DNA of 42,871 bases from Paludibacteraceae bacterium. Lineage in GTDB: Bacteria > Bacteroidota > Bacteroidia > Bacteroidales > Paludibacteraceae. Made by a program: the position numbers and the translations under genes. The notes under the pieces are model-generated. The model did not search any database. It was not told the DNA's origin and was given only the letters and a program-made list of their open reading frames with translations. Below are positions 22,269 through 29,772 of the stretch, in pieces; the stretch's first letter is position 1; each line of letters starts with the position of its first letter. The DNA is taken from positions 1 to 42,871 of the forward strand of contig JAFSKL010000002.1 in NCBI GenBank assembly GCA_017448985.1, written 5' to 3'.

Positions 22269-23279
22269 TTACTCTTTCTTTATGAACTTAACGATACAAT
22301 CGATACAGATTGGTTTGCCGGATTGCGGATCAATGAAGACGTTTGCAGGGTGCATATCTTCGAGATACAAACGTTCGCCGATATAGTTCACACCATTTCC
22401 GTCACGGTTGTCATGAAAACCTTTTGACGCGGCTAACTCATCTATCTCTGCTTTGGTAGCAAGCCGTTCACACGGTACATAAGGCTGCGTAAGAACTACT
22501 CTAAACAAACCATCTGAGTCGCGAGTGAAACCAATCACTTTCATTTGCGTTTCCGGGAATAGCGTGTTATGCAGCACGATGGCTTCCAATGCTTTGCCCA
22601 AAGTGGCGTAGATAGATGTACGCTCCTTGATGACGGATAGATCTCCGGCGCGGTAATACACTTTCGCTTCGGCTTGTTGCGCTATCTTGGGACCAAAAGT
22701 AGAAGTTATCCATTTCTCGGAGTCCGGAATCCATAACTTCTTGGCTTCAGCCCATTGTTGTAGCACTTCTTCTTGCTTAGCGTCTATTTCCCAATTTGTT
22801 GGCTTTGCCTCTTGGCATCTAAGAGAAAAGCGACCTGGTTCAAAGCTTGCTCGCGCGTAGCTGCAGATGGCATACGCCCCAATGAGCGGCGCACCTCCTG
22901 TGCAGAGTCCTGCATGCTCTTGCAAATCAAATCGATGAATGTTTGCTCGTCCATATAGTATATCGTTTATATAGTTGTCTATCAGTTGGAGCGTGTACTC
23001 CGAAAATCCGTTGTATTTAATAGAGGTGTTGATTTGTTCTTGACGTGTAGGCCACATGTCTTCGGTTAGGTCTAATCGATCTGTCGAATCCCATTCTGCC
23101 TTTCCGTGGAGCACCTGATTAACAACCTCAACTATCTCCTCATCTGTCCAGCCGAGACCAGAACGACGGAACTCCTCCAGTAATTCCGGAGCCCAGCGCG
23201 GATCAATCAGCTCTGTCCAGCCTCTGTCCTCCAGATAATTGAGGGCTACGCATATTGATGTCGGGTATTGTTCGTTCAT
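22269..23279 (-). CDS. polyvalent-protein-type Ser/Thr/Tyr kinase-like protein
   Basis: The 336 residues have a C-terminal half resembling the kinase-like domain found in phage and conjugative 'polyvalent' proteins. The relevant stretches are AEAKVYYRAGDLSVIKERT (possible ATP-binding Lys), TSIYATLGKALEAIVLHNTLF, GFTRDSDGLFRVVLTQPYV, and finally LYLEDMHPANVFIDPQSGKPICIDC. The last resembles a catalytic HxxN and a metal-binding D, as in aminoglycoside-phosphotransferase-like kinases. The N-terminal half (residues 1-170) is unrecognised and helical. Start ATG 23279 follows directly after the operator palindrome; longer readings begin upstream of the -7 box. Likely of mobile-element origin, acting in the cytoplasm. 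Confidence 0.7.
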   Translation of the reverse strand: MNEQYPTSICVALNYLEDRGWTELIDPRWAPELLEEFRRSGLGWTDEEIVEVVNQVLHGKAEWDSTDRLDLTEDMWPTRQEQINTSIKYNGFSEYTLQLIDNYINDILYGRANIHRFDLQEHAGLCTGGAPLIGAYAICSYARASFEPGRFSLRCQEAKPTNWEIDAKQEEVLQQWAEAKKLWIPDSEKWITSTFGPKIAQQAEAKVYYRAGDLSVIKERTSIYATLGKALEAIVLHNTLFPETQMKVIGFTRDSDGLFRVVLTQPYVPCERLATKAEIDELAASKGFHDNRDGNGVNYIGERLYLEDMHPANVFIDPQSGKPICIDCIVKFIKKE

Positions 23280-23281
23280 GT

Positions 23282-23330
23282 CTTTGCAACTTTCGGCTGC
23301 AAAGTTACTGCTTTTTTCTGACATGTGCAA
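23282..23330 (-). promoter_or_regulatory. promoter with palindrome (shared operator, copy 3)
   Basis: Minus strand: TTG 23330-23328, 20 bases, TAACTTTG 23307-23300. The -7 box overlaps the inverted repeat CTTTGCA and TGCAAAG (23304-23282 with a 9-base loop), two bases before the ATG. It is nearly identical over about 52 bases to the site at 1519-1570. Confidence 0.72.
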
Positions 23331-23417
23331 ATTTTGTAGCAAGAAAATACAAAATATTTACATTTTATATGTAAAAGGGATATAACCCCGGATAATATCT
23401 CGGGAAATAAACGAAAC

Positions 23418-23798
23418 TTATTCTGCGGACTTTAGCTGGGCGGAGAGGGAGGCGATGATGAAGCCACGGAGAGTGCTATAGAACTTATCGGAGGTAGTGC
23501 CGAGAAATTTGGAATTGGCGCGGGCGACATGTTTGTTCGCGGCTTTGCGGTAGTGGATGTAACGGTCTTGCCAAAAGGCGAGACGATCTGGATCGGACAT
23601 CTCCGTTTTGCAGAGGCGCACAGCTTCGGAGAATGTGCTGATGGCGCGTTTGCGGCTTTCGGCAAGAGGTCCGGTGTACGGGTTTTGGATAGCATAAGCG
23701 TGCGTGCGACCGTTACGGGTGCGCATGACGATGCGTTCGTTACGTGAGAGTTTGCCACTGAAATGGTCAAACGGAAGGGCGGGTTGTACTGATGCCAT
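23418..23798 (-). CDS. small SGKL-family protein
   Basis: The 126-residue protein is a close paralogue of 16469-16855: both share MASV, SGKLSRNERIVMRTRNGR, HAYAIQ.PY.GPLAESRK.AIS.F.EAV and DKFYSTLRGFIIA. I start at ATG 23798 because the paralogue starts at the same alignment point; an upstream ATG at 23846 adds residues encoded by the palindrome 23823-23842. It has its own promoter at 23991-23961 and a leader of about 155 bases with TATCGTATA repeats and the palindrome. No family name or function known; basic, soluble, probably nucleic-acid-binding (inference). Confidence 0.75.
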   Translation of the reverse strand: MASVQPALPFDHFSGKLSRNERIVMRTRNGRTHAYAIQNPYTGPLAESRKRAISTFSEAVRLCKTEMSDPDRLAFWQDRYIHYRKAANKHVARANSKFLGTTSDKFYSTLRGFIIASLSAQLKSAE

Positions 23799-23822
23799 GG
23801 TGGGTGTATTTGGGTGTTTGGG

Positions 23823-23938
23823 ATCCGCCAAACTTGGCGGATACATTTATTTAATTAGCGCGTTGCTACGGGTTGATTAGCATAATATATCGTGTATCTA
23901 ACGTATATGTATCGTATATCTATCGTATATGTATCGTG
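23823..23938. repeat. leader of the small-family gene: palindrome plus TATCGTATA array
   Basis: The palindrome ATCCGCCAAACTTGGCGGAT lies at 23823-23842. The direct-repeat array (ATCGTGTATCTAACG..., ATCGTATATCTATCG...) lies at 23888-23938. Both lie between the predicted transcript start near 23954 and the ATG at 23798. Confidence 0.65.
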
Positions 23939-23960
23939 ATATATAGCGGATTAACGGCTG

Positions 23961-23991
23961 CAAAGGTACAGCTTTTTTGCGAAATATACAA
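23961..23991 (-). promoter_or_regulatory. promoter of the 23418-23798 gene
   Basis: Minus strand: TTG 23991-23989, 20 bases, TACCTTTG 23968-23961. Confidence 0.7.
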
Positions 23992-24186
23992 GAGAAAAGG
24001 GCATTTTTTAAGCAAAAAGGGCAAAAAAAACGCCAAAAATGAGTGGATACATGAATAAAAAGCATAGCAGATACCCACTAATAGCAAAAATAGGTGCAGC
24101 ACTGCAGGTAACAGAAAAATGCTACACCGGGACAGAGCCATGGGCTACACCCGCATTGAGACCTCGCGGGCAGGGCGATATTTTCT

Positions 24187-24436
24187 ATCCGCCAAGCTTG
24201 AGCGGATGCAAGAGAAAATCATCGGACGCGAGGGGCGAACCGTCCTCTTAGAGAGAGAGGACAGCGCTGCGGTAATCTGCCTACACCGCAAGCCTGACAA
24301 CAGGAAACGGAGAGAAAACAAACACGGCCTGCTGCCGTGACAACAAGCCGTGAGTGAAACGAAATAATCGACAAAGCAAAGCGGCGGAGAACACCATAGA
24401 CGAAAAAGAAAGCCCCAAAAAGCAAAAAATGATGAC
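24187..24436. repeat. second gene-free hairpin array
   Basis: The stretch 23799-24832 holds no convincing gene. Here ATCCGC-CAAGCTTGA-GCGGAT (24187-24207), GTCCTCT-7-AGAGGAC (24242-24262) and CACGGC-CTGCT-GCCGTG (24323-24339) precede AGCCCCAAAAAGCAAAAAAT (24411-24430) and GATGAC. This last block is the inverted copy of 19372-19398. As at 19372-19973, a CAAGCTTG palindrome marks one end and this block the other. Confidence 0.6.
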
Positions 24437-24551
24437 AATCCGGAAGGGGTAGCAAAAAAAATAAAAATAATTGCATTTTTTTGTAAGGGCGTTTGAGCCG
24501 TATTTACGCAATTCCTACTTTTTGGTAAGTAAGCCACTTTCTTGTGCCTTC

Positions 24552-24582
24552 TTGTGGGAATGAAAAAAAAGCAGTAATTTTG
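24552..24582 (+). promoter_or_regulatory. promoter reading into the composite elements and the 24833 operon
   Basis: TTG 24552-24554, 20 bases, TAATTTTG 24575-24582. The predicted leader of about 240 bases contains both composite hairpin elements (24688-24728, 24751-24802) before the ATG at 24833. A 68-codon frame starts at 24599 but has no recognisable content. Confidence 0.6.
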
Positions 24583-24687
24583 CACTCGCTTTCGGCAAAT
24601 GGATCGCAAGAACGATACCGCTCTGCTTCGTCGGAAACGACAATCCATGATTAAGTTGCCCTGCAACAAATGTAATGGTTGTGTTTC

Positions 24688-24728
24688 CTCCTCTTCCCAC
24701 AGATTAACAATCTGCGGGAACCTTATAA
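24688..24728 (+). repeat. composite hairpin element, copy 4 (variant)
   Basis: CTCCTCTTCCCAC, inner stem CAGATT-AAC-AATCTG, then CGGGAACCTTATAA. The outer stem is CCC/GGG and the A99/C715 mismatch is as in copy 1. Confidence 0.6.
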
Positions 24729-24750
24729 AGAAAAGTGCGACCATTGCCTC

Positions 24751-24802
24751 CGCTCTCCCCACCGGACACACTCCGTTAGCGCCCGTCGGGGACCCCCATA
24801 AA
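24751..24802 (+). repeat. composite hairpin element, copy 3
   Basis: CGCTCTCCCCAC, inner stem CGGA-CACAC-TCCG, spacer, then CGGGGACCCCCATAA. It ends 31 bases before the start codon at 24833. Confidence 0.6.
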
Positions 24803-24832
24803 TGATTTGTAACCAACTAAATTATAGACATT

Positions 24833-25690
24833 ATGAAGAAAATTATGATTATTGCAGCGGCTGCGCTGAGTATGGCAGCCTGCACGAAGAAAGAAGTGAA
24901 GTTGCCCGAGATGACCGTTGGTCAGATGACGGCGTATGAACTGGACGGTTTCCGTCTGCATGTGTACAACAGCAACGATGTGATGGGCGATGCGTCTTAT
25001 ATCGTTGAGGGCAAAGATGGGCTGGTTGTCATGGAGTATCCGCTCTTCAAAGAGAATGCTGCGGAGTTTGCAGAGTACATCGCTGCGCTTCAGAAACCCG
25101 TGGTAACCGATGTGACGGACTACCATCTGGGCGGTTCGGACAAGTTGCCGTTGACTATGCCCGAAGGTATGCCGGCGTTCATTGAGGGACCTGTTTATTC
25201 GGGTATGATGAGCGGTTTCGCACAGGCTTTCGGTGAGACGATGGTGGATCTGCCGACGCAGAAAGCAGCCGAAGTGCCGTTTGACGAGACCCAGAATTGG
25301 GCAGGTGTGACTTTCCGTTTCGAGCACGGAGCCGCCAGCGATTTTCCGGGCGCAAGTATCATCATCGGCAATCAGGTGTATTACACCCACTGGACACCGG
25401 CAGAGGCACATGTCAGCCCGTTGCAGGTAGGTTCGGCTGCCGCGGTTGAGGCTGAGCTGGCAGAAGCCAAAGAGGCACTCGCTTCCGGTTGCAAATACTA
25501 TATCGGCGGTCACGGAGGCTTGGCTGAGAAGAAACAAGTGGAGTTCAAGATTGCGTACTTGGAGACCGTTCAGCGTCTCTTGGCAGAGAATGCCGATGCA
25601 GAGAGTTTCCTCGCTGCCCTGAATGCCGCTTATCCGGAGTTGCCGGGCGATGCAGCCGCTCTGGCTAACGCGCTCTACGCAGAAAAATAA
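24833..25690 (+). CDS. lipoprotein with degenerate metallo-beta-lactamase-like fold
   Basis: The 285-residue protein starts MKKIMIIAAAALSMAAC, a lipoprotein signal with Cys about residue 17. The body follows the order of an MBL-fold protein (ASYIVEGKDGLVVMEYPLF, VVTDVTDYHLGGSDKLP, SIIIGNQVYYTHW, YYIGGHGGL). However, the canonical His-x-His-x-Asp-His is reduced to DYHLGGSD. It may therefore bind metal differently or be non-catalytic. It heads an operon: its TAA overlaps the ATG of the macrodomain gene (TAATG). The two composite elements upstream lie in its predicted leader. Confidence 0.75.
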   Translation: MKKIMIIAAAALSMAACTKKEVKLPEMTVGQMTAYELDGFRLHVYNSNDVMGDASYIVEGKDGLVVMEYPLFKENAAEFAEYIAALQKPVVTDVTDYHLGGSDKLPLTMPEGMPAFIEGPVYSGMMSGFAQAFGETMVDLPTQKAAEVPFDETQNWAGVTFRFEHGAASDFPGASIIIGNQVYYTHWTPAEAHVSPLQVGSAAAVEAELAEAKEALASGCKYYIGGHGGLAEKKQVEFKIAYLETVQRLLAENADAESFLAALNAAYPELPGDAAALANALYAEK

Positions 25691-26451
25691 TGGACAGACA
25701 GGCGAACATAGAAAAGAGCATTGCGTATCTGGCGGCGGACGAGCAAGTCCGTTGCCGGATACCGTCTTCGCCGGGTGAACGTCAACGGCTGCTGCGGGCG
25801 TTGATGAATGTGTGGGAGCCGAAAGAACTGCCTGAGGAGTTCCTCGCCATGCAGGACGCGGAACTGCAAGCGCAGGCAGCGGACAAAGGAGTGGTGACAA
25901 TAGAAAGTCTAAAATCCGACGCCGAGAGCAGTCCTTTTCTGCTGTGGCAGGGCGACATCACCCGTTTGCAGGCGGACGCCATCGTGAATGCAGCCAACGC
26001 GCAGGCCTTAGGTTGCTGGTCGCCGCTGCACAACTGCATTGACAACTGCATCCATTCGGCGGCAGGTCTGCAACTGCGCAAGGCGTGCCACGACCACATG
26101 CAAGGACGGCTGTTAGCGACAGGCGATGCGTTCATCACACGTGGCTACAACCTGCCTGCCAAGTACGTGCTACACACCGTCGGGCCGATTGTAACGGACG
26201 ACCGGCCGACCAAGCAGCAGGAGGAGCAGTTGGCATCGTGTTACCGCCGGTGTATGGAACTGGCGGAGGAGAACGGTTTGGAGAGCATCGCTTTCTGCTG
26301 CATCTCCACGGGTGTGTTCCGTTTTCCCAACCAACGGGCGGCAGAGATAGCCGTCAGCACGGTGAAACAGTTTCCAAGAAAGAACCTCAAAACGATTGTA
26401 TTCAATGTTTTTCTCGACAAAGATTACGCCATCTATCGCGCCCTTCTCTGA
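25690..26451 (+). CDS. zinc-dependent macrodomain (protein ADP-ribose hydrolase)
   Basis: The 253-residue protein carries the macrodomain from about residue 75: LLWQGDITRLQADAIVNAAN and GCWSPLHNCIDNCIHSAAG, then STGVFRFPNQRAAEIAV. The Cys and His residues in the second block form the zinc site of the Zn-Macro class, which removes ADP-ribose from proteins. The first 70 residues form a helical cap typical of this class. It overlaps the next gene, a class M sirtuin, by 47 bases. In known operons this pair adds and removes ADP-ribose on a lipoyl carrier protein (GcvH-L). Confidence 0.9.
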   Translation: MDRQANIEKSIAYLAADEQVRCRIPSSPGERQRLLRALMNVWEPKELPEEFLAMQDAELQAQAADKGVVTIESLKSDAESSPFLLWQGDITRLQADAIVNAANAQALGCWSPLHNCIDNCIHSAAGLQLRKACHDHMQGRLLATGDAFITRGYNLPAKYVLHTVGPIVTDDRPTKQQEEQLASCYRRCMELAEENGLESIAFCCISTGVFRFPNQRAAEIAVSTVKQFPRKNLKTIVFNVFLDKDYAIYRALL

Positions 26452-27277
26452 ACGCGTGGAGCAGTTGCGGCGGCTCGTCCGAGAGGCGGACTACGTGCTT
26501 ATCGGAGCCGGAGCAGGTCTGACTACCGCTGCCGGATTAGACTACGCGGGAGAGGATTTCCGGCGTGAGTTCAGCGAGTGGATTGCCCGCTACCGGTTCA
26601 CCGACCTCTATACCGCCGGGTTCTACCCGTTTGAGACGGAGGAAGAGAGGTGGGCTTACTGGGCAAAACATATATGGTTCGCACGGTATCGCACAGGTGC
26701 GCTGCCGCTGTACAAAGAGCTGTTGGAGGTCGTGCGGGAGAAGGATTATTTCGTGCTGACGACCAATGTGGACGCGCAGTTTGAGATGGCGGGTTTTGCG
26801 GCGGAGCGGATCTTCGCCACGCAAGGAGACTACGCCTTTTTCCAGCCGGCTTCGGGTGAGCCGAAAGAGCTTTATAATAACCGCGAATGGGTTGAGCGCG
26901 TGCTGCCTAAGATACGCGATTGCCGTATTCCGTCGGAAATGGTTCCGCACACGCCGGACGGCGAGCCGGTGGCAATGAACCTGCGGTGCGACAACACGTT
27001 CGTAGAGGATGCCCACTGGCACGAACAGGAGGCGCGGTATAGCGCGTTTGTGCAACAGGCTGCTGACAAACGGCTGCTACTGTTGGAGTTCGGCGTGGGG
27101 TTCAATACGCCGGTGATCATCCGAATGCCGTTTGAGAGGATGGCAGCGCAGCTCCCCGACACCACGCTCGTCCGTTTCAACCGCGACTACCCGCAGCCGT
27201 ACCAAGCAGGTATTGAGCATTTTATCCCCTTCACCGAAGACATCAATCGTATCGTTTCACAACTAAATCACCACTAA
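26405..27277 (+). CDS. class M sirtuin (SirTM-type protein ADP-ribosyltransferase)
   Basis: The 290-residue protein has the sirtuin Rossmann start DYVLIGAGAGLTTAAGLDY, the class M block FVLTTNVDAQFEMAGF, and TQGDYAFFQ. In the last, Gln stands where deacetylating sirtuins have the catalytic His, as described for SirTM enzymes. MNLRCDNTFVEDAHWH is also typical of the class. SirTMs ADP-ribosylate a lipoylated carrier protein; the preceding Zn-macrodomain reverses it. ATG 26405 is used, overlapping the macrodomain gene by 47 bases; a TTG nine bases earlier is less likely. No carrier or lipoate-ligase gene is adjacent. Confidence 0.88.
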   Translation: MFFSTKITPSIAPFSERVEQLRRLVREADYVLIGAGAGLTTAAGLDYAGEDFRREFSEWIARYRFTDLYTAGFYPFETEEERWAYWAKHIWFARYRTGALPLYKELLEVVREKDYFVLTTNVDAQFEMAGFAAERIFATQGDYAFFQPASGEPKELYNNREWVERVLPKIRDCRIPSEMVPHTPDGEPVAMNLRCDNTFVEDAHWHEQEARYSAFVQQAADKRLLLLEFGVGFNTPVIIRMPFERMAAQLPDTTLVRFNRDYPQPYQAGIEHFIPFTEDINRIVSQLNHH

Positions 27278-27279
27278 TC

Positions 27280-27726
27280 ATGCAAAGAGCATTGGATTTT
27301 CTGCAAGCACACAATGAGGTGGCTTTGGCTACTGTTTGTAACAACAAACCCGAGCTCCGTGTGTTCCAAATAATGAAACAAGAGGGCGTGCGGCTGTATT
27401 TCGCCACTTCTCCCAAGAAAGCTGTCTGGCAGCAACTGCAAGACAACCCGAATATAGAACTGTTGGCGAGTGCCGACCGTATCTCTGTCCGCTGCAAAGG
27501 GGCAGTCAGTTTTGAGGTTGAGGAGGATGTGAAACGCTGGATTTTTGAGAATAACCCGGTCTTGCCGCGCCTGTATGAGCGTTACGACCAACTCGTATAT
27601 TTCGTGCTGCCGATAGCAGAAATGGATTATTATGACTTGAATCCGACTCCGCCTGTTTTCAAACATTTCGACCTGATAAGCGGTGAGGTCAGCAACGGCT
27701 TCGTCGGCGAAAGGTTTTCGAAATAG
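27280..27726 (+). CDS. pyridoxamine 5'-phosphate oxidase-like flavoprotein
   Basis: The 148 residues start AHNEVALATVCNNKPELRVF and contain RLYFATSPKKAVWQQLQDNPNIELLA, the split-barrel FMN-binding pattern of short PNPOx-like proteins. They end with a DLISGEVSNGFVGERF tail. It lies two bases after the sirtuin stop and so is probably the fourth gene of the operon starting at 24833. A redox partner role in the SirTM oxidative-stress module would fit, which is inference. A hairpin follows at 27771. Confidence 0.85.
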   Translation: MQRALDFLQAHNEVALATVCNNKPELRVFQIMKQEGVRLYFATSPKKAVWQQLQDNPNIELLASADRISVRCKGAVSFEVEEDVKRWIFENNPVLPRLYERYDQLVYFVLPIAEMDYYDLNPTPPVFKHFDLISGEVSNGFVGERFSK

Positions 27727-27770
27727 GTTCTTCTTTCTTTTTGCTTTTCCCCCGAAAGTAGAAGAAAAAA

Positions 27771-27793
27771 GCGACTCACATTGCTGTGAGCCG
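27771..27793. terminator. hairpin between convergent operons
   Basis: GCGACTCACA-TTGC-TGTGAGCCGC-type stem with one A/C mismatch, preceded by an A-run that would be a T-run on the minus strand. It lies between the split-barrel gene and the facing aldo/keto reductase. Confidence 0.65.
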
Positions 27794-27839
27794 CTCATGC
27801 GGGATTATTCATGGTTATGCTCGCATAAGAAATCCGCGT

Positions 27840-28769
27840 TTACCACGCTTTCTTTTCGGAGGCGGGATGGTGACCCTGTTTCTTGCGCTCCTCGACCATC
27901 TGACCGAACCACTCCACGATAGCCGGATCCTGGTGAGAGAAGAACGCCGAACGGCCTTTGTCCAGCGCAGCTATCTGAGCCATCTCCTCGTCCGTCAGTT
28001 CAAAATCAAAGAGGTGGAGATTGTCCGCCATGTGCGCTTTGTTGCGGCTCATGGGGAAGATGGCGATACCTCGATGAATATGCCACCGGAGCACAATCTG
28101 ATGCAGGCTCTTGCCGTGGTTGGCGGCTATGGTTTTTAGGGTCTCGTCCTCAAACAAGCCCTCTCGTCCCTCGCCCAGCGGCGCCCATGCCTCGGGCTGG
28201 ATGTCGTACTTGCGCATCCATTCCAGCAAGGTGTTCTGCTGGTGATACGGGTGTATCTCCACTTGGTTGACCATCGGGCGCACGCCTTGGATCAAGTCGC
28301 CGTCGGCGTTGACAAAATCGTTGCAAGCGAACCGGCAGAACTCCACCATCCGGTCGGCATAGAAATTAGAGATACCGATGGCTTTGACTTTTCCCTCCTG
28401 ATACAGTTCCTCCAGCGCACGCCATGCGCCGTAGGCATCGCCGAAAGGCTGATGAAGCAGCATGAGGTCGATGTAGTCCGTTTGCAGTTTGTCGAGCGAC
28501 TCCAGCACGCTTTCGATGGTCTGCTCATAGCCGAAATGCTCAATCCAGACCTTGGAGGTGATAAAGAGTTCATTGCGTGGGATACCGCTCTTGCGGATGG
28601 CGTTACCCACCTCTCGTTCATTGAAATACGACTGCGCCGTGTCGATATGGCGGAAGCCGGTAGCGAGTGCGTCCAGCACGCATTGTTCGGTTTCTTCGGG
28701 GCTCACGCGGTACACACCGTAGCCCAAAATCGGCATCTGAATGCCGTTGCGTAATTTTAGTGTTTGCAT
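27840..28769 (-). CDS. aldo/keto reductase (cytoplasmic)
   Basis: The 309-residue protein shows the AKR (beta/alpha)8 landmarks: MPILGYGVYRVSPEE, GFRHIDTAQSYFNE (Asp and Tyr of the tetrad), FITSKVW (Lys), LMLLHQPFGD (His), KAIGISNF and MVNQVEIHPYHQQ. All four catalytic residues are present, so it should reduce carbonyls with NADPH. No signal peptide, unlike the AKR at 34383-35606. It is the last gene of the long leftward cluster, separated from the hydrolase gene by a small remnant. Confidence 0.92.
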   Translation of the reverse strand: MQTLKLRNGIQMPILGYGVYRVSPEETEQCVLDALATGFRHIDTAQSYFNEREVGNAIRKSGIPRNELFITSKVWIEHFGYEQTIESVLESLDKLQTDYIDLMLLHQPFGDAYGAWRALEELYQEGKVKAIGISNFYADRMVEFCRFACNDFVNADGDLIQGVRPMVNQVEIHPYHQQNTLLEWMRKYDIQPEAWAPLGEGREGLFEDETLKTIAANHGKSLHQIVLRWHIHRGIAIFPMSRNKAHMADNLHLFDFELTDEEMAQIAALDKGRSAFFSHQDPAIVEWFGQMVEERKKQGHHPASEKKAW

Positions 28770-28780
28770 ATTATTCGTTT

Positions 28781-28895
28781 TTATAGATTATGCTGTTCAA
28801 GCCACTCAGCGATGAGGTCGGTCACACTGCCGCCGGAAGCAAAAACACCTTGCTCAAATAAGCGCTGCGAGTACTAAAAAATTTAAATGTTTCAT
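28781..28895 (-). pseudogene. remnant of a secreted-protein gene
   Basis: Two bases after the 28898 stop, ATG 28895 reads MKHLNFLVLAALI, a truncated signal peptide, and stops. In another frame a 30-codon tail YSQRLFEQGVFASGGSVTDL...NL runs to TAA 28783-28781. Its ending resembles the last helix of flavodoxin-like proteins. The spacing in the operon suggests a full gene stood here before an internal deletion or frameshift. Confidence 0.45.
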
Positions 28896-28897
28896 CT

Positions 28898-29770
28898 TTA
28901 CAGTTTTTTATGAAAAAACGGGATTATAATCTCAAATGCTTCGCTCACGAAGGGAGCAAGATCATATAAGTCAAAATGACCTGCTTCGGGTATAATGTGC
29001 ATCTGTTTATCGCTGTGCGGGACTGCGTTGAATAACTCTGTAGAAGCCTCACGGCTCCATGCGTTCTCGCCCGTGATAACCAAGTACGGCTTGCGCATTT
29101 CGCGCATGATATTCACCACGTTGTATTTGACCAGTTCCAACTGACTCCATGCCACCACTTGGTTCGACCAGCGCGGATGGGTACCGCGAGAGGTGTAGTA
29201 ATAGGCTGCGCCCTCGTCGAATGCACGCGGCATGAAATTGAGGAACATCAGTCCGCCCTCACCGCGTTCATACGCCTCCTTGGCGGCTTGCACCTCGTCC
29301 GCAGGACGGAAGAAACCCGCCATCGCCGAAGTGGAGATGTCCGCTATAGCCGGTACGATAGCGGTGACGGCTTTCAACCGCGGTTCCTTGACACCCGCTA
29401 CGGACATGTATGAACCCGAACCGCAGATGCCCAGTCCGCCGATACGGTCGGTATCTACATACGGCAGGCTCACTAAGTAATCCACTGCGGCTTCGATGTC
29501 CGACTCTTTCACGTCGGGCAGTTCCTGCTGACGTGGCATACCTTCGCTCTCGCCGAAATAAGTGCCGTCAAAGACCAAGGTCACGAACCCTGCCATGGTC
29601 AGCCGCTCGGCATAAACCGATTGTGCCTGCTCTTTGACAGAGAGCATCGGTCCCGTGACCACAACGGCAGGATAGTTATTACTGAGATTAAAACCGGCAG
29701 GCAGACGTAATAATCCTGCTAAACGGGTGTTCAACTGTTTGTTGACAAATATTACTTTTTGTGTTTCCAT
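28898..29770 (-). CDS. alpha/beta hydrolase (YcjY/dienelactone-hydrolase-like)
   Basis: The 290 residues have an alpha/beta-hydrolase layout: YPAVVVTGPMLSVKEQAQSVYAERL, FVTLVFDGTYFGESEG, and the nucleophile-elbow block GGLGICGSGSYMS, whose Cys or Ser could be the nucleophile. A late Asp/Glu region follows and EAGHFDLYD provides the His. Such proteins are often annotated as peptidases or dienelactone hydrolases; substrate unknown. No signal peptide. It lies two bases after the FMN reductase gene. Confidence 0.85.
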   Translation of the reverse strand: METQKVIFVNKQLNTRLAGLLRLPAGFNLSNNYPAVVVTGPMLSVKEQAQSVYAERLTMAGFVTLVFDGTYFGESEGMPRQQELPDVKESDIEAAVDYLVSLPYVDTDRIGGLGICGSGSYMSVAGVKEPRLKAVTAIVPAIADISTSAMAGFFRPADEVQAAKEAYERGEGGLMFLNFMPRAFDEGAAYYYTSRGTHPRWSNQVVAWSQLELVKYNVVNIMREMRKPYLVITGENAWSREASTELFNAVPHSDKQMHIIPEAGHFDLYDLAPFVSEAFEIIIPFFHKKL

Positions 29771-29772
29771 AA

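Noticed and set aside
24599..24805. 68-codon frame after the 24552 promoter (CNKCNGC motif)
   Set aside because: A short Cys motif alone is not enough, and most of the frame is the two composite hairpin elements. It may be only leader sequence.
24145..24816. 223-codon minus-strand open frame in gene-free DNA
   Set aside because: The translation is composed of hairpin-derived sequence with no domain pattern. It opposes a good plus-strand promoter at 24552-24582.
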